Positions 11,727 to 24,800 of a DNA stretch of 64,000 bases are shown here, one piece after another. Both the position numbers and the translations under genes were made by a program. This DNA comes from Panagrolaimus kolymaensis (Eukaryota; Nematoda; Chromadorea; Rhabditida; Panagrolaimidae), in NCBI GenBank assembly GCA_028622995.1, contig JAJQJQ010000039.1:2449695-2513694 (forward strand), written 5' to 3'. The notes under the pieces were generated by a model. That model saw only the letters and a list, made by a program, of their open reading frames with translations, was not told the DNA's origin and made no database searches. Within the stretch, counting starts at the first letter, position 1. Every line of letters begins with the position of its first letter.

Positions 11727-13849
11727 ATGGAAGACGACGAAAAAAATGAGACGTCTAACGCTCGAAAATCGAAAGCAGCAAAAAGTTTGATTTTTTCTTT
11801 TCTTTATTTTTATTAAACGTTTTATTTATTTTTAGAAAAACCTCATCAATATAAAGCATTGAAGAATCTGCCAAATCCTGATGGACATCAAAATCAACCT
11901 CGTCGACCGCTTTTGATGGTTCAAAGCTCATTAGCAAAAATACCTGAGTCAAATTATCGTCCATCAAAACCTCTTGAAGAACTTGAAAAGGGATATACTC
12001 TTCGTGCTAAGGGACATCAATCAAAAGAAGTTTTTTGTGTTGTTGATCAATTTTCACCTGTTACTTATGTTGCTGTCAAAGGTCAAGCTGTTACAAAATC
12101 TCCAACAACACATTACATTCGAATTGAATCCATGGATAATACTAACTCACCTAGCAAATTGGGGGTAAGGTTATAAATTATTAACCTCATCTATAATCTT
12201 TTTTTTTTTCAGCGTGAAGTCATTATTCTTCAAGAAGCAGCAACGAAAGCAATGGCTGACAATCGAAAGCACTTTTTGAATATTGTTGGCCGTGGTAGAA
12301 TCGTCGAAAAGAGCTTTAATTATATCATTCTTCCATTATGTGAACGAAGCTTACTTCTATCCGGTGGTCGTCAATATACTCAATCAGATGCTCTTCGACT
12401 TTCCGTTCAATGTTTCCAAGCAATTCATGATCTTCATGCTTTGGGATTTGTTCATCGAAATTTAAATCCAAGTGTTTTTTGTCTTCGAACCATGGATAAC
12501 GGTGAAGTTGGAATGTTTCTCACAAGTTTTTGGTATTCGTATCGTTTTCAAAAACGCGATGGTGTTGAATCTCGTTCACCGAAGACCTTGTGCAAGATGA
12601 AGAAATCCAAGTTTATGCCACGAAGCTATCATTTATGCAAAGAAATTACTCGAAAAGATGATCTTGAAAGCTGGATTTATACAACTGTTCATTTGATTGA
12701 ACCAACAAGCTTAAACTGGAACAATACAATGCCTGATCTGCACGTCCTGAGTATGAAAGAGCGATTCTTTTGCGTCGATTGTAAGTTTGATTATTATGAA
12801 TTCCATTTTATGCCAACATAATTTCGCTACTAAATTTTTTTGGAGTTTTGGTAATTTTACTTTAATGATATTCCTTTTTTAGCTGATGTCGAGCCATTTG
12901 ATTCTCTTCCAAGAGATATTCATGCAATTGTCAAGTATCTTCATAAGCTAGATGGTTCGCCTAATTATCCTTTTCTTGGAATGCTTTTGGCTGAAATGAT
13001 CAAAAAAGAAAGAGTTCCAATTGATGGCCCATTCGACTTTCAATCAAACAAATATGCTGAACCTAAAGCTTTACAACAAGTTACCGTACGCTTGATGTTT
13101 TCTTTGCCACATACATAATATTTTGTTTTCAGAAAAAGAAATCAAAGAGTCTTCATCCTAAACATGGTAGAACAAAAGAATATCCTCCGCTTACACCAAC
13201 AAATAATCTTAAAACTTTTATCAGTTCCAATCAATTTGAAGACAATGAAGAACCTGTAGATGCTGCTCCTCTTCTCAAATCTTCAACTGATCCTAAGAAG
13301 CGTCAAACAAGTCGAGCTAAGAAACGAATGCCTCAAGCACAAAATGAAGAAGATCCATTTGAAGGTGAAGATGCAGGTGGTGAAAAAGAAGATGTCCAAG
13401 CTCCTTTCCAACTACGAAAGCCTCTTCCATCTGCAGCAAATCTTAAACCTGTGATGATGCAAACAAAAGCCAAGAAAAAATCAACAAATAGAAAACGTCG
13501 AACAAGTCGAACAAGAACTCAATCAATTCATCAACCTGTTTTCGAACCTCAACTTAAAGAAGCACCAACATCACCACCACCGCCGCCATCTAGTACTCCA
13601 CCAATTGATCGACCACCTAAAACGGCTGCTACTCCTCCTCCTCCATTGGCTCCTGCAGAAACTCAAGATCCTGAAGAAGGAGAAGATGAGAAACCTGAAG
13701 AAAAAGCAACTCAAAAACGAACTGCTGTTCCTGGTGAATTAAATGATAAATCTGGATCTGATCAAAAGCAAACTACATCGCCACCTACTGTGTTCACCGC
13801 AAATAAAGTGCCAAAACCAAAAGCTGAAGATCCTAAAGAAGAATTGTAA
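11727..13849 (+). CDS. CK1/TTBK-like pseudokinase with Pro- and acid-rich tail (chimeric gene)
   Basis: Five exons (11727-11784, 11836-12164, 12213-12780, 12883-13085, 13133-13849) join in frame to 624 residues. Residues about 70-380 have a casein kinase 1 / tau-tubulin kinase pattern, including the TTBK-type block TRKDDLESW. The catalytic loop reads FVHRNLNPSVF, so the HRD Asp is Asn, and the DFG position reads TSFW; the usual ATP-site Lys lies in YVAVKG. With HRD and DFG acids absent it is predicted to be catalytically dead, though substrate or scaffold roles remain possible. The last exon (239 codons) is a separate disordered domain: basic RRK-like patches, a SPPPPPSSTPP-type proline block, acid stretches and an EELstop end. 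That tail is nearly the same as the tail of the gene at 37.75-39.19 kb, including an identical intron before it. Nematodes have large CK1/TTBK families often expressed in sperm; expression here is unknown. Confidence 0.87.
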
Positions 13850-14162
13850 AAAACCAACCAATTTTAATAGATGTTGTAAATTTAAATAAAATCGATACAA
13901 TCAAAAATATTAACATCATTTTTTAAGAGCAAATTAGTGAACAAAAAGCTTTATCAGTGGGAAACAAACTTTTTATCATTCTTGTTGTTTTTACTCTTTT
14001 TAACGTATGCACGTACGAAAACCCAAATGAAAGACATTGATTTTTCAATATAACAAATTAATTTTTTAAAAATCGACAAGATGTAATCAAAATAAAACAA
14101 AAAATAACAATATATTCAAAAAATGAATTATTTGTCGCAGCGACATCGGTTTCTTGGCCAAT
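13056..14162. repeat. Segmental duplication, copy A (pseudokinase tail)
   Basis: This block matches 38,094-39,498 through the end of one exon, an identical 47-base intron, the tail exon, the 3' UTR, and into the end of the next gene. Copy A lacks roughly 0.3 kb of the tail exon present in copy B (about 38,521-38,850). Matching stops abruptly after the TTGGCCAAT at 14,162. Confidence 0.9.
14128..14162 (-). pseudogene. Relic of the last codons of the ZHP-like gene
   Basis: Read on the minus strand, these 35 bases encode the same final residues and stop codon as the ZHP-like gene at 39,464 (WPR.RCRCDK), with one Ser to Asn change. No other part of that gene is present here. It marks the end of the copied segment and shows that the block was taken from next to the ZHP-like gene. 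Confidence 0.85.
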
Positions 14163-14591
14163 CTTTGGACAGATATATCATATATTTTTAAAAACTTTAT
14201 CACGTTTCATAAATCGTACAAATAACATTAACTTTTGAGATGTAAAAGATTTTTAAATCAAACATAAATAATTATAAATGGTTCCATAGAAAGAAGAAAT
14301 GCAGAATCACAAGTTTAAAAGAAAGGAAGAAAAAAAAGTAACAAAGGCTTTACATTTGTATGTTTTTTTGTTTCTTGAATTTGAGCATAAAATCTTTAAT
14401 CAAAATAGGAAAAAAAAATTAAGTCACTGGTTTTTTTTCTTGAAAAAATGTAAAGTTTATAATCTGGTTTATCGTTAGTTGGAGGCTGTTATTTTTTATT
14501 GCTTTTAAATGAGTCTTTCTTGCTTGCTTACAGTTGTCATAGGCATGGCATATGTGGATGCTACAGCATTTTCTTCTCTTGCAGGATTATA
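14163..14591. other. AT-rich spacer
   Basis: No gene seen. Long A and T runs and no coding-type codon pattern on either strand. Confidence 0.45.
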
Positions 14592-14783
14592 TTAACCATG
14601 TAAACGTCTTGATCGTCGAACGTAACGAACAATAAAAAGTGAACCGGCAGCAATGAGGGCTATTAAAACTGAAAAAACAACTTTAATTATTTGGAATTTG
14701 TTGCAAAATTTGATGGCTTACTAATAATAGCTAAAATGGCGATTACCTGTTTTTTAGGATAGCTAAAGACCGTCGTCAATCGC
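14592..14783 (-). CDS. 3' exons of a single-pass membrane protein (partial)
   Basis: Two minus-strand exons, 14783-14722 and 14668-14592, join in frame across a 53-base intron with GT and TTTTTTCAG ends. Together they give a transmembrane helix of about 26 residues rich in Ile, Leu and Ala, split by the intron, then a strongly basic tail (RYVRRSRR) and a stop. The pattern fits the C-terminus of a type I membrane protein with a tiny cytoplasmic tail. Exons further upstream (to the right) could not be joined with confidence, and the satellite array begins only 1 kb away, so the gene may be truncated by it. Confidence 0.5.
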
Positions 14784-15801
14784 CTATAAAGCATAATTTC
14801 TATTTAAATAAAAGAATTTCTTTTTATCACAATTAAGGTATCAAAAAAAAGTTTTTTTAACTTTTATGGCTTCAGCAAGCAATTCTTAACAATATTACCT
14901 GTTTTTTAGAAACCTACTCGCTTTCAAGTTTTTTAAATCTTTTACCTTATGCTTGTATATATATTCGAAAAAAAAAGAATTTTTTAAATATTAATTTTAA
15001 TAAACAAAAGTATAAAACATTTTATATAAGCCACTAACATCGTGGCATAAAAATATTTTTATTAACTACATGGTAAAAAAAATCGATGATAAATGCGATG
15101 CGGCGATATCTGAGTAAGAATACCTTTCTCAAATGGAAAATTTTTACTTTCTGTGAGTTGTCCACGTTTTTTAAAAGAATGAACTTCTACCCTTTGAAGG
15201 TTAGTACTTTAAGAGTTTAGAAATAATAAATTCTTTAATAAGCCTTTTTGGAAATTACAGTAAACACTAACCTTGTTTTGACTTTCAGGTGTTCAACCAT
15301 TTACCAGAAAGAAGAGGCGAGTAGAAGCAGCGCAAGAAGAAATTGTGGGTTTTTTAAATTGAATTTAAACGTTTAATTGTTAATTAAAATGAAAAAATTT
15401 CTTTTTTTATACAAGTAAATGTTTATTTTTGATTGTAAGAAAGACCAAAATATTATGGTCTAAACAACTTGTTACTTCATTTTTTTCTTTCATTTTTTAC
15501 CATTATTTAAACAAAATATTTCACATTGATGAAGGATGTTCTTTGTATTACAAAAATTACTTTTATTTTTCTAGCATCGCCATGACCTTCATCAACTTCA
15601 TATGCCACTCGTTCACGTGGTCCTCATCCTCCAACTTCGGCCGAAATATAATTAATCAAGAAATTTGTTTTTATGATTTTTTTAAAACCAAAAATATTTT
15701 ATTTGGAGTTGACGACGTTGAGTTTTGATTGGTAGCTGAATGGCCTCTATTAAAATACATTACATAAAGTAAATTAGTCACTTCGCTAGGCGGAGATATA
15801 T
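14784..15801. other. Region with exon-like traces before the satellite
   Basis: Two short coding-looking pieces occur. On +, 15,289-15,344 after a TTTCAG acceptor reads a basic helix-like peptide (TRKKRRVEAAQEE). On -, about 15,570-15,625 has strongly coding codon use (RERVAYEVDEGHGD) but an in-frame TGA just before it. I could not join either to a gene. They could be remnants of the membrane-protein gene to the left. Confidence 0.3.
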
Positions 15802-18800
15802 CACTGGCTGAATAAAAAAAATTATTCCAAAAATTTGTTTTAAAAATAAAGGACGATTTTTGAGATTTGAATTGAACCTAATTTTAATGCGTCAAATCTT
15901 ACTTTCGTTTTTATTAACGGATATCTTCATATGTTTATTAAGCACTGGCTGAATAAAAAAAATTATTCCAAAAATTTGTTTTAAAAATAAAGGACGATTT
16001 TTGAGATTTGAATTGAACCTAATTTTAATGCGTCAAATCTTACTTTCGTTTTTATTAACGGATATCTTCATATGTTTATTAAGCACTGGCTGAATAAAAA
16101 AAATTATTCCAAAAATTTGTTTTAAAAATAAAGGACGATTTTTGAGATTTGAATTGAACCTAATTTTAATGCGTCAAATCTTACTTTCGTTTTTATTAAC
16201 GGATATCTTCATATGTTTATTAAGCACTGGCTGAATAAAAAAAATTATTCCAAAAATTTGTTTTAAAAATAAAGGACGATTTTTGAGATTTGAATTGAAC
16301 CTAATTTTAATGCGTCAAATCTTACTTTCGTTTTTATTAACGGATATCTTCATATGTTTATTAAGCACTGGCTGAATAAAAAAAATTATTCCAAAAATTT
16401 GTTTTAAAAATAAAGGACGATTTTTGAGATTTGAATTGAACCTAATTTTAATGCGTCAAATCTTACTTTCGTTTTTATTAACGGATATCTTCATATGTTT
16501 ATTAAGCACTGGCTGAATAAAAAAAATTATTCCAAAAATTTGTTTTAAAAATAAAGGACGATTTTTGAGATTTGAATTGAACCTAATTTTAATGCGTCAA
16601 ATCTTACTTTCGTTTTTATTAACGGATATCTTCATATGTTTATTAAGCACTGGCTGAATAAAAAAAATTATTCCAAAAATTTGTTTTAAAAATAAAGGAC
16701 GATTTTTGAGATTTGAATTGAACCTAATTTTAATGCGTCAAATCTTACTTTCGTTTTTATTAACGGATATCTTCATATGTTTATTAAGCACTGGTTGAAT
16801 AAAAAAAATTATTCCAAAAATTTGTTTTAAAAATAAAGGACGATTTTTGAGATTTGAATTGAACCTAATTTTAATGCGTCAAATCTTACTTTCGTTTTTA
16901 TTAACGGATATCTTCATATGTTTATTAAGCACTGGTTGAATAAAAAAAATTATTCCAAAAATTTGTTTTAAAAATAAAGGACGATTTTTGAGATTTGAAT
17001 TGAACCTAATTTTAATGCGTCAAATCTTACTTTCGTTTTTATTAACGGATATCTTCATATGTTTATTAAGCACTGGTTGAATAAAAAAAATTATTCCAAA
17101 AATTTGTTTTAAAAATAAAGGACGATTTTTGAGATTTGAATTGAACCTAATTTTAATGCGTCAAATCTTACTTTCGTTTTTATTAACGGATATCTTCATA
17201 TGTTTATTAAGCACTGGTTGAATAAAAAAAATTATTCCAAAAATTTGTTTTAAAAATAAAGGACGATTTTTGAGATTTGAATTGAACCTAATTTTAATGC
17301 GTCAAATCTTACTTTCGTTTTTATTAACGGATATCTTCATATGTTTATTAAGCACTGGTTGAATAAAAAAAATTATTCCAAAAATTTGTTTTAAAAATAA
17401 AGGACGATTTTTGAGATTTGAATTGAACCTAATTTTAATGCGTCAAATCTTACTTTCGTTTTTATTAACGGATATCTTCATATGTTTATTAAGCACTGGT
17501 TGAATAAAAAAAATTATTCCAAAAATTTGTTTTAAAAATAAAGGACGATTTTTGAGATTTGAATTGAACCTAATTTTAATGCGTCAAATCTTACTTTCGT
17601 TTTTATTAACGGATATCTTCATATGTTTATTAAGCACTGGTTGAATAAAAAAAATTATTCCAAAAATTTGTTTTAAAAATAAAGGACGATTTTTGAGATT
17701 TGAATTGAACCTAATTTTAATGCGTCAAATCTTACTTTCGTTTTTATTAACGGATATCTTCATATGTTTATTAAGCACTGGTTGAATAAAAAAAATTATT
17801 CCAAAAATTTGTTTTAAAAATAAAGGACGATTTTTGAGATTTGAATTGAACCTAATTTTAATGCGTCAAATCTTACTTTCGTTTTTATTAACGGATATCT
17901 TCATATGTTTATTAAGCACTGGTTGAATAAAAAAAATTATTCCAAAAATTTGTTTTAAAAATAAAGGACGATTTTTGAGATTTGAATTGAACCTAATTTT
18001 AATGCGTCAAATCTTACTTTCGTTTTTATTAACGGATATCTTCATATGTTTATTAAGCACTGGTTGAATAAAAAAAATTATTCCAAAAATTTGTTTTAAA
18101 AATAAAGGACGATTTTTGAGATTTGAATTGAACCTAATTTTAATGCGTCAAATCTTACTTTCGTTTTTATTAACGGATATCTTCATATGTTTATTAAGCA
18201 CTGGTTGAATAAAAAAAATTATTCCAAAAATTTGTTTTAAAAATAAAGGACGATTTTTGAGATTTGAATTGAACCTAATTTTAATGCGTCAAATCTTACT
18301 TTCGTTTTTATTAACGGATATCTTCATATGTTTATTAAGCACTGGTTGAATAAAAAAAATTATTCCAAAAATTTGTTTTAAAAATAAAGGACGATTTTTG
18401 AGATTTGAATTGAACCTAATTTTAATGCGTCAAATCTTACTTTCGTTTTTATTAACGGATATCTTCATATGTTTATTAAGCACTGGTTGAATAAAAAAAA
18501 TTATTCCAAAAATTTGTTTTAAAAATAAAGGACGATTTTTGAGATTTGAATTGAACCTAATTTTAATGCGTCAAATCTTACTTTCGTTTTTATTAACGGA
18601 TATCTTCATATGTTTATTAAGCACTGGTTGAATAAAAAAAATTATTCCAAAAATTTGTTTTAAAAATAAAGGACGATTTTTGAGATTTGAATTGAACCTA
18701 ATTTTAATGCGTCAAATCTTACTTTCGTTTTTATTAACGGATATCTTCATATGTTTATTAAGCACTGGTTGAATAAAAAAAATTATTCCAAAAATTTGTT

Positions 18801-21800
18801 TTAAAAATAAAGGACGATTTTTGAGATTTGAATTGAACCTAATTTTAATGCGTCAAATCTTACTTTCGTTTTTATTAACGGATATCTTCATATGTTTATT
18901 AAGCACTGGTTGAATAAAAAAAATTATTCCAAAAATTTGTTTTAAAAATAAAGGACGATTTTTGAGATTTGAATTGAACCTAATTTTAATGCGTCAAATC
19001 TTACTTTCGTTTTTATTAACGGATATCTTCATATGTTTATTAAGCACTGGTTGAATAAAAAAAATTATTCCAAAAATTTGTTTTAAAAATAAAGGACGAT
19101 TTTTGAGATTTGAATTGAACCTAATTTTAATGCGTCAAATCTTACTTTCGTTTTTATTAACGGATATCTTCATATGTTTATTAAGCACTGGCTGAATAAA
19201 AAAAATTATTCCAAAAATTTGTTTTAAAAATAAAGGACGATTTTTGAGATTTGAATTGAACCTAATTTTAATGCGTCAAATCTTACTTTCGTTTTTATTA
19301 ACGGATATCTTCATATGTTTATTAAGCACTGGTTGAATAAAAAAAATTATTCCAAAAATTTGTTTTAAAAATAAAGGACGATTTTTGAGATTTGAATTGA
19401 ACCTAATTTTAATGCGTCAAATCTTACTTTCGTTTTTATTAACGGATATCTTCATATGTTTATTAAGCACTGGTTGAATAAAAAAAATTATTCCAAAAAT
19501 TTGTTTTAAAAATAAAGGACGATTTTTGAGATTTGAATTGAACCTAATTTTAATGCGTCAAATCTTACTTTCGTTTTTATTAACGGATATCTTCATATGT
19601 TTATTAAGCACTGGCTGAATAAAAAAAATTATTCCAAAAATTTGTTTTAAAAATAAAGGACGATTTTTGAGATTTGAATTGAACCTAATTTTAATGCGTC
19701 AAATCTTACTTTCGTTTTTATTAACGGATATCTTCATATGTTTATTAAGCACTGGCTGAATAAAAAAAATTATTCCAAAAATTTGTTTTAAAAATAAAGG
19801 ACGATTTTTGAGATTTGAATTGAACCTAATTTTAATGCGTCAAATCTTACTTTCGTTTTTATTAACGGATATCTTCATATGTTTATTAAGCACTGGCTGA
19901 ATAAAAAAAATTATTCCAAAAATTTGTTTTAAAAATAAAGGACGATTTTTGAGATTTGAATTGAACCTAATTTTAATGCGTCAAATCTTACTTTCGTTTT
20001 TATTAACGGATATCTTCATATGTTTATTAAGCACTGGCTGAATAAAAAAAATTATTTCAAAAATTTGTTTTAAAAATAAAGGACGATTTTTGAGATTTGA
20101 ATTGAACCTAATTTTAATGCGTCAAATCTTACTTTCGTTTTTATTAACGGATATCTTCATATGTTTATTAAGCACTGGTTGAATAAAAAAAATTATTCCA
20201 AAAATTTGTTTTAAAAATAAAGGACGATTTTTGAGATTTGAATTGAACCTAATTTTAATGCGTCAAATCTTACTTTCGTTTTTATTAACGGATATCTTCA
20301 TATGTTTATTAAGCACTGGCTGAATAAAAAAAATTATTCCAAAAATTTGTTTTAAAAATAAAGGACGATTTTTGAGATTTGAATTGAACCTAATTTTAAT
20401 GCGTCAAATCTTACTTTCGTTTTTATTAACGGATATCTTCATATGTTTATTAAGCACTGGCTGAATAAAAAAAATTATTCCAAAAATTTGTTTTAAAAAT
20501 AAAGGACGATTTTTGAGATTTGAATTGAACCTAATTTTAATGCGTCAAATCTTACTTTCGTTTTTATTAACGGATATCTTCATATGTTTATTAAGCACTG
20601 GCTGAATAAAAAAAATTATTCCAAAAATTTGTTTTAAAAATAAAGGACGATTTTTGAGATTTGAATTGAACCTAATTTTAATGCGTCAAATCTTACTTTC
20701 GTTTTTATTAACGGATATCTTCATATGTTTATTAAGCACTGGTTGAATAAAAAAAATTATTCCAAAAATTTGTTTTAAAAATAAAGGACGATTTTTGAGA
20801 TTTGAATTGAACCTAATTTTAATGCGTCAAATCTTACTTTCGTTTTTATTAACGGATATCTTCATATGTTTATTAAGCACTGGCTGAATAAAAAAAATTA
20901 TTCCAAAAATTTGTTTTAAAAATAAAGGACGATTTTTGAGATTTGAATTGAACCTAATTTTAATGCGTCAAATCTTACTTTCGTTTTTATTAACGGATAT
21001 CTTCATATGTTTATTAAGCACTGGCTGAATAAAAAAAATTATTCCAAAAATTTGTTTTAAAAATAAAGGACGATTTTTGAGATTTGAATTGAACCTAATT
21101 TTAATGCGTCAAATCTTACTTTCGTTTTTATTAACGGATATCTTCATATGTTTATTAAGCACTGGCTGAATAAAAAAAATTATTCCAAAAATTTGTTTTA
21201 AAAATAAAGGACGATTTTTGAGATTTGAATTGAACCTAATTTTAATGCGTCAAATCTTACTTTCGTTTTTATTAACGGATATCTTCATATGTTTATTAAG
21301 CACTGGCTGAATAAAAAAAATTATTCCAAAAATTTGTTTTAAAAATAAAGGACGATTTTTGAGATTTGAATTGAACCTAATTTTAATGCGTCAAATCTTA
21401 CTTTCGTTTTTATTAACGGATATCTTCATATGTTTATTAAGCACTGGCTGAATAAAAAAAATTATTCCAAAAATTTGTTTTAAAAATAAAGGACGATTTT
21501 TGAGATTTGAATTGAACCTAATTTTAATGCGTCAAATCTTACTTTCGTTTTTATTAACGGATATCTTCATATGTTTATTAAGCACTGGCTGAATAAAAAA
21601 AATTATTCCAAAAATTTGTTTTAAAAATAAAGGACGATTTTTGAGATTTGAATTGAACCTAATTTTAATGCGTCAAATCTTACTTTCGTTTTTATTAACG
21701 GATATCTTCATATGTTTATTAAGCACTGGTTGAATAAAAAAAATTATTCCAAAAATTTGTTTTAAAAATAAAGGACGATTTTTGAGATTTGAATTGAACC

Positions 21801-24800
21801 TAATTTTAATGCGTCAAATCTTACTTTCGTTTTTATTAACGGATATCTTCATATGTTTATTAAGCACTGGCTGAATAAAAAAAATTATTCCAAAAATTTA
21901 TTTTAAAAATAAAGGACGATTTTTGAGATTTGAATTGAACCTAATTTTAATGCGTCAAATCTTACTTTCGTTTTTATTAACGGATATCTTCATATGTTTA
22001 TTAAGCACTGGCTGAATAAAAAAAATTATTCCAAAAATTTGTTTTAAAAATAAAGGACGATTTTTGAGATTTGAATTGAACCTAATTTTAATGCGTCAAA
22101 TCTTACTTTCGTTTTTATTAACGGATATCTTCATATGTTTATTAAGCACTGGCTGAATAAAAAAAATTATTCCAAAAATTTGTTTTAAAAATAAAGGACG
22201 ATTTTTGAGATTTGAATTGAACCTAATTTTAATGCGTCAAATCTTACTTTCGTTTTTATTAACGGATATCTTCATATGTTTATTAAGCACTGGTTGAATA
22301 AAAAAAATTATTCCAAAAATTTGTTTTAAAAATAAAGGACGATTTTTGAGATTTGAATTGAACCTAATTTTAATGCGTCAAATCTTACTTTCGTTTTTAT
22401 TAACGGATATCTTCATATGTTTATTAAGCACTGGCTGAATAAAAAAAATTATTCCAAAAATTTGTTTTAAAAATAAAGGACGATTTTTGAGATTTGAATT
22501 GAACCTAATTTTAATGCGTCAAATCTTACTTTCGTTTTTATTAACGGATATCTTCATATGTTTATTAAGCACTGGTTGAATAAAAAAAATTATTCCAAAA
22601 ATTTGTTTTAAAAATAAAGGACGATTTTTGAGATTTGAATTGAACCTAATTTTAATGCGTCAAATCTTACTTTCGTTTTTATTAACGGATATCTTCATAT
22701 GTTTATTAAGCACTGGTTGAATAAAAAAAATTATTCCAAAAATTTGTTTTAAAAATAAAGGACGATTTTTGAGATTTGAATTGAACCTAATTTTAATGCG
22801 TCAAATCTTACTTTCGTTTTTATTAACGGATATCTTCATATGTTTATTAAGCACTGGCTGAATAAAAAAAATTATTCCAAAAATTTATTTTAAAAATAAA
22901 GGACGATTTTTGAGATTTGAATTGAACCTAATTTTAATGCGTCAAATCTTACTTTCGTTTTTATTAACGGATATCTTCATATGTTTATTAAGCACTGGCT
23001 GAATAAAAAAAATTATTCCAAAAATTTGTTTTAAAAATAAAGGACGATTTTTGAGATTTGAATTGAACCTAATTTTAATGCGTCAAATCTTACTTTCGTT
23101 TTTATTAACGGATATCTTCATATGTTTATTAAGCACTGGCTGAATAAAAAAAATTATTCCAAAAATTTGTTTTAAAAATAAAGGACGATTTTTGAGATTT
23201 GAATTGAACCTAATTTTAATGCGTCAAATCTTACTTTCGTTTTTATTAACGGATATCTTCATATGTTTATTAAGCACTGGTTGAATAAAAAAAATTATTC
23301 CAAAAATTTGTTTTAAAAATAAAGGACGATTTTTGAGATTTGAATTGAACCTAATTTTAATGCGTCAAATCTTACTTTCGTTTTTATTAACGGATATCTT
23401 CATATGTTTATTAAGCACTGGTTGAATAAAAAAAATTATTCCAAAAATTTGTTTTAAAAATAAAGGACGATTTTTGAGATTTGAATTGAACCTAATTTTA
23501 ATGCGTCAAATCTTACTTTCGTTTTTATTAACGGATATCTTCATATGTTTATTAAGCACTGGCTGAATAAAAAAAATTATTCCAAAAATTTGTTTTAAAA
23601 ATAAAGGACGATTTTTGAGATTTGAATTGAACCTAATTTTAATGCGTCAAATCTTACTTTCGTTTTTATTAACGGATATCTTCATATGTTTATTAAGCAC
23701 TGGTTGAATAAAAAAAATTATTCCAAAAATTTGTTTTAAAAATAAAGGACGATTTTTGAGATTTGAATTGAACCTAATTTTAATGCGTCAAATCTTACTT
23801 TCGTTTTTATTAACGGATATCTTCATATGTTTATTAAGCACTGGTTGAATAAAAAAAATTATTCCAAAAATTTGTTTTAAAAATAAAGGACGATTTTTGA
23901 GATTTGAATTGAACCTAATTTTAATGCGTCAAATCTTACTTTCGTTTTTATTAACGGATATCTTCATATGTTTATTAAGCACTGGTTGAATAAAAAAAAT
24001 TATTCCAAAAATTTGTTTTAAAAATAAAGGACGATTTTTGAGATTTGAATTGAACCTAATTTTAATGCGTCAAATCTTACTTTCGTTTTTATTAACGGAT
24101 ATCTTCATATGTTTATTAAGCACTGGCTGAATAAAAAAAATTATTCCAAAAATTTGTTTTAAAAATAAAGGACGATTTTTGAGATTTGAATTGAACCTAA
24201 TTTTAATGCGTCAAATCTTACTTTCGTTTTTATTAACGGATATCTTCATATGTTTATTAAGCACTGGTTGAATAAAAAAAATTATTCCAAAAATTTGTTT
24301 TAAAAATAAAGGACGATTTTTGAGATTTGAATTGAACCTAATTTTAATGCGTCAAATCTTACTTTCGTTTTTATTAACGGATATCTTCATATGTTTATTA
24401 AGCACTGGCTGAATAAAAAAAATTATTCCAAAAATTTGTTTTAAAAATAAAGGACGATTTTTGAGATTTGAATTGAACCTAATTTTAATGCGTCAAATCT
24501 TACTTTCGTTTTTATTAACGGATATCTTCATATGTTTATTAAGCACTGGTTGAATAAAAAAAATTATTCCAAAAATTTGTTTTAAAAATAAAGGACGATT
24601 TTTGAGATTTGAATTGAACCTAATTTTAATGCGTCAAATCTTACTTTCGTTTTTATTAACGGATATCTTCATATGTTTATTAAGCACTGGTTGAATAAAA
24701 AAAATTATTCCAAAAATTTGTTTTAAAAATAAAGGACGATTTTTGAGATTTGAATTGAACCTAATTTTAATGCGTCAAATCTTACTTTCGTTTTTATTAA

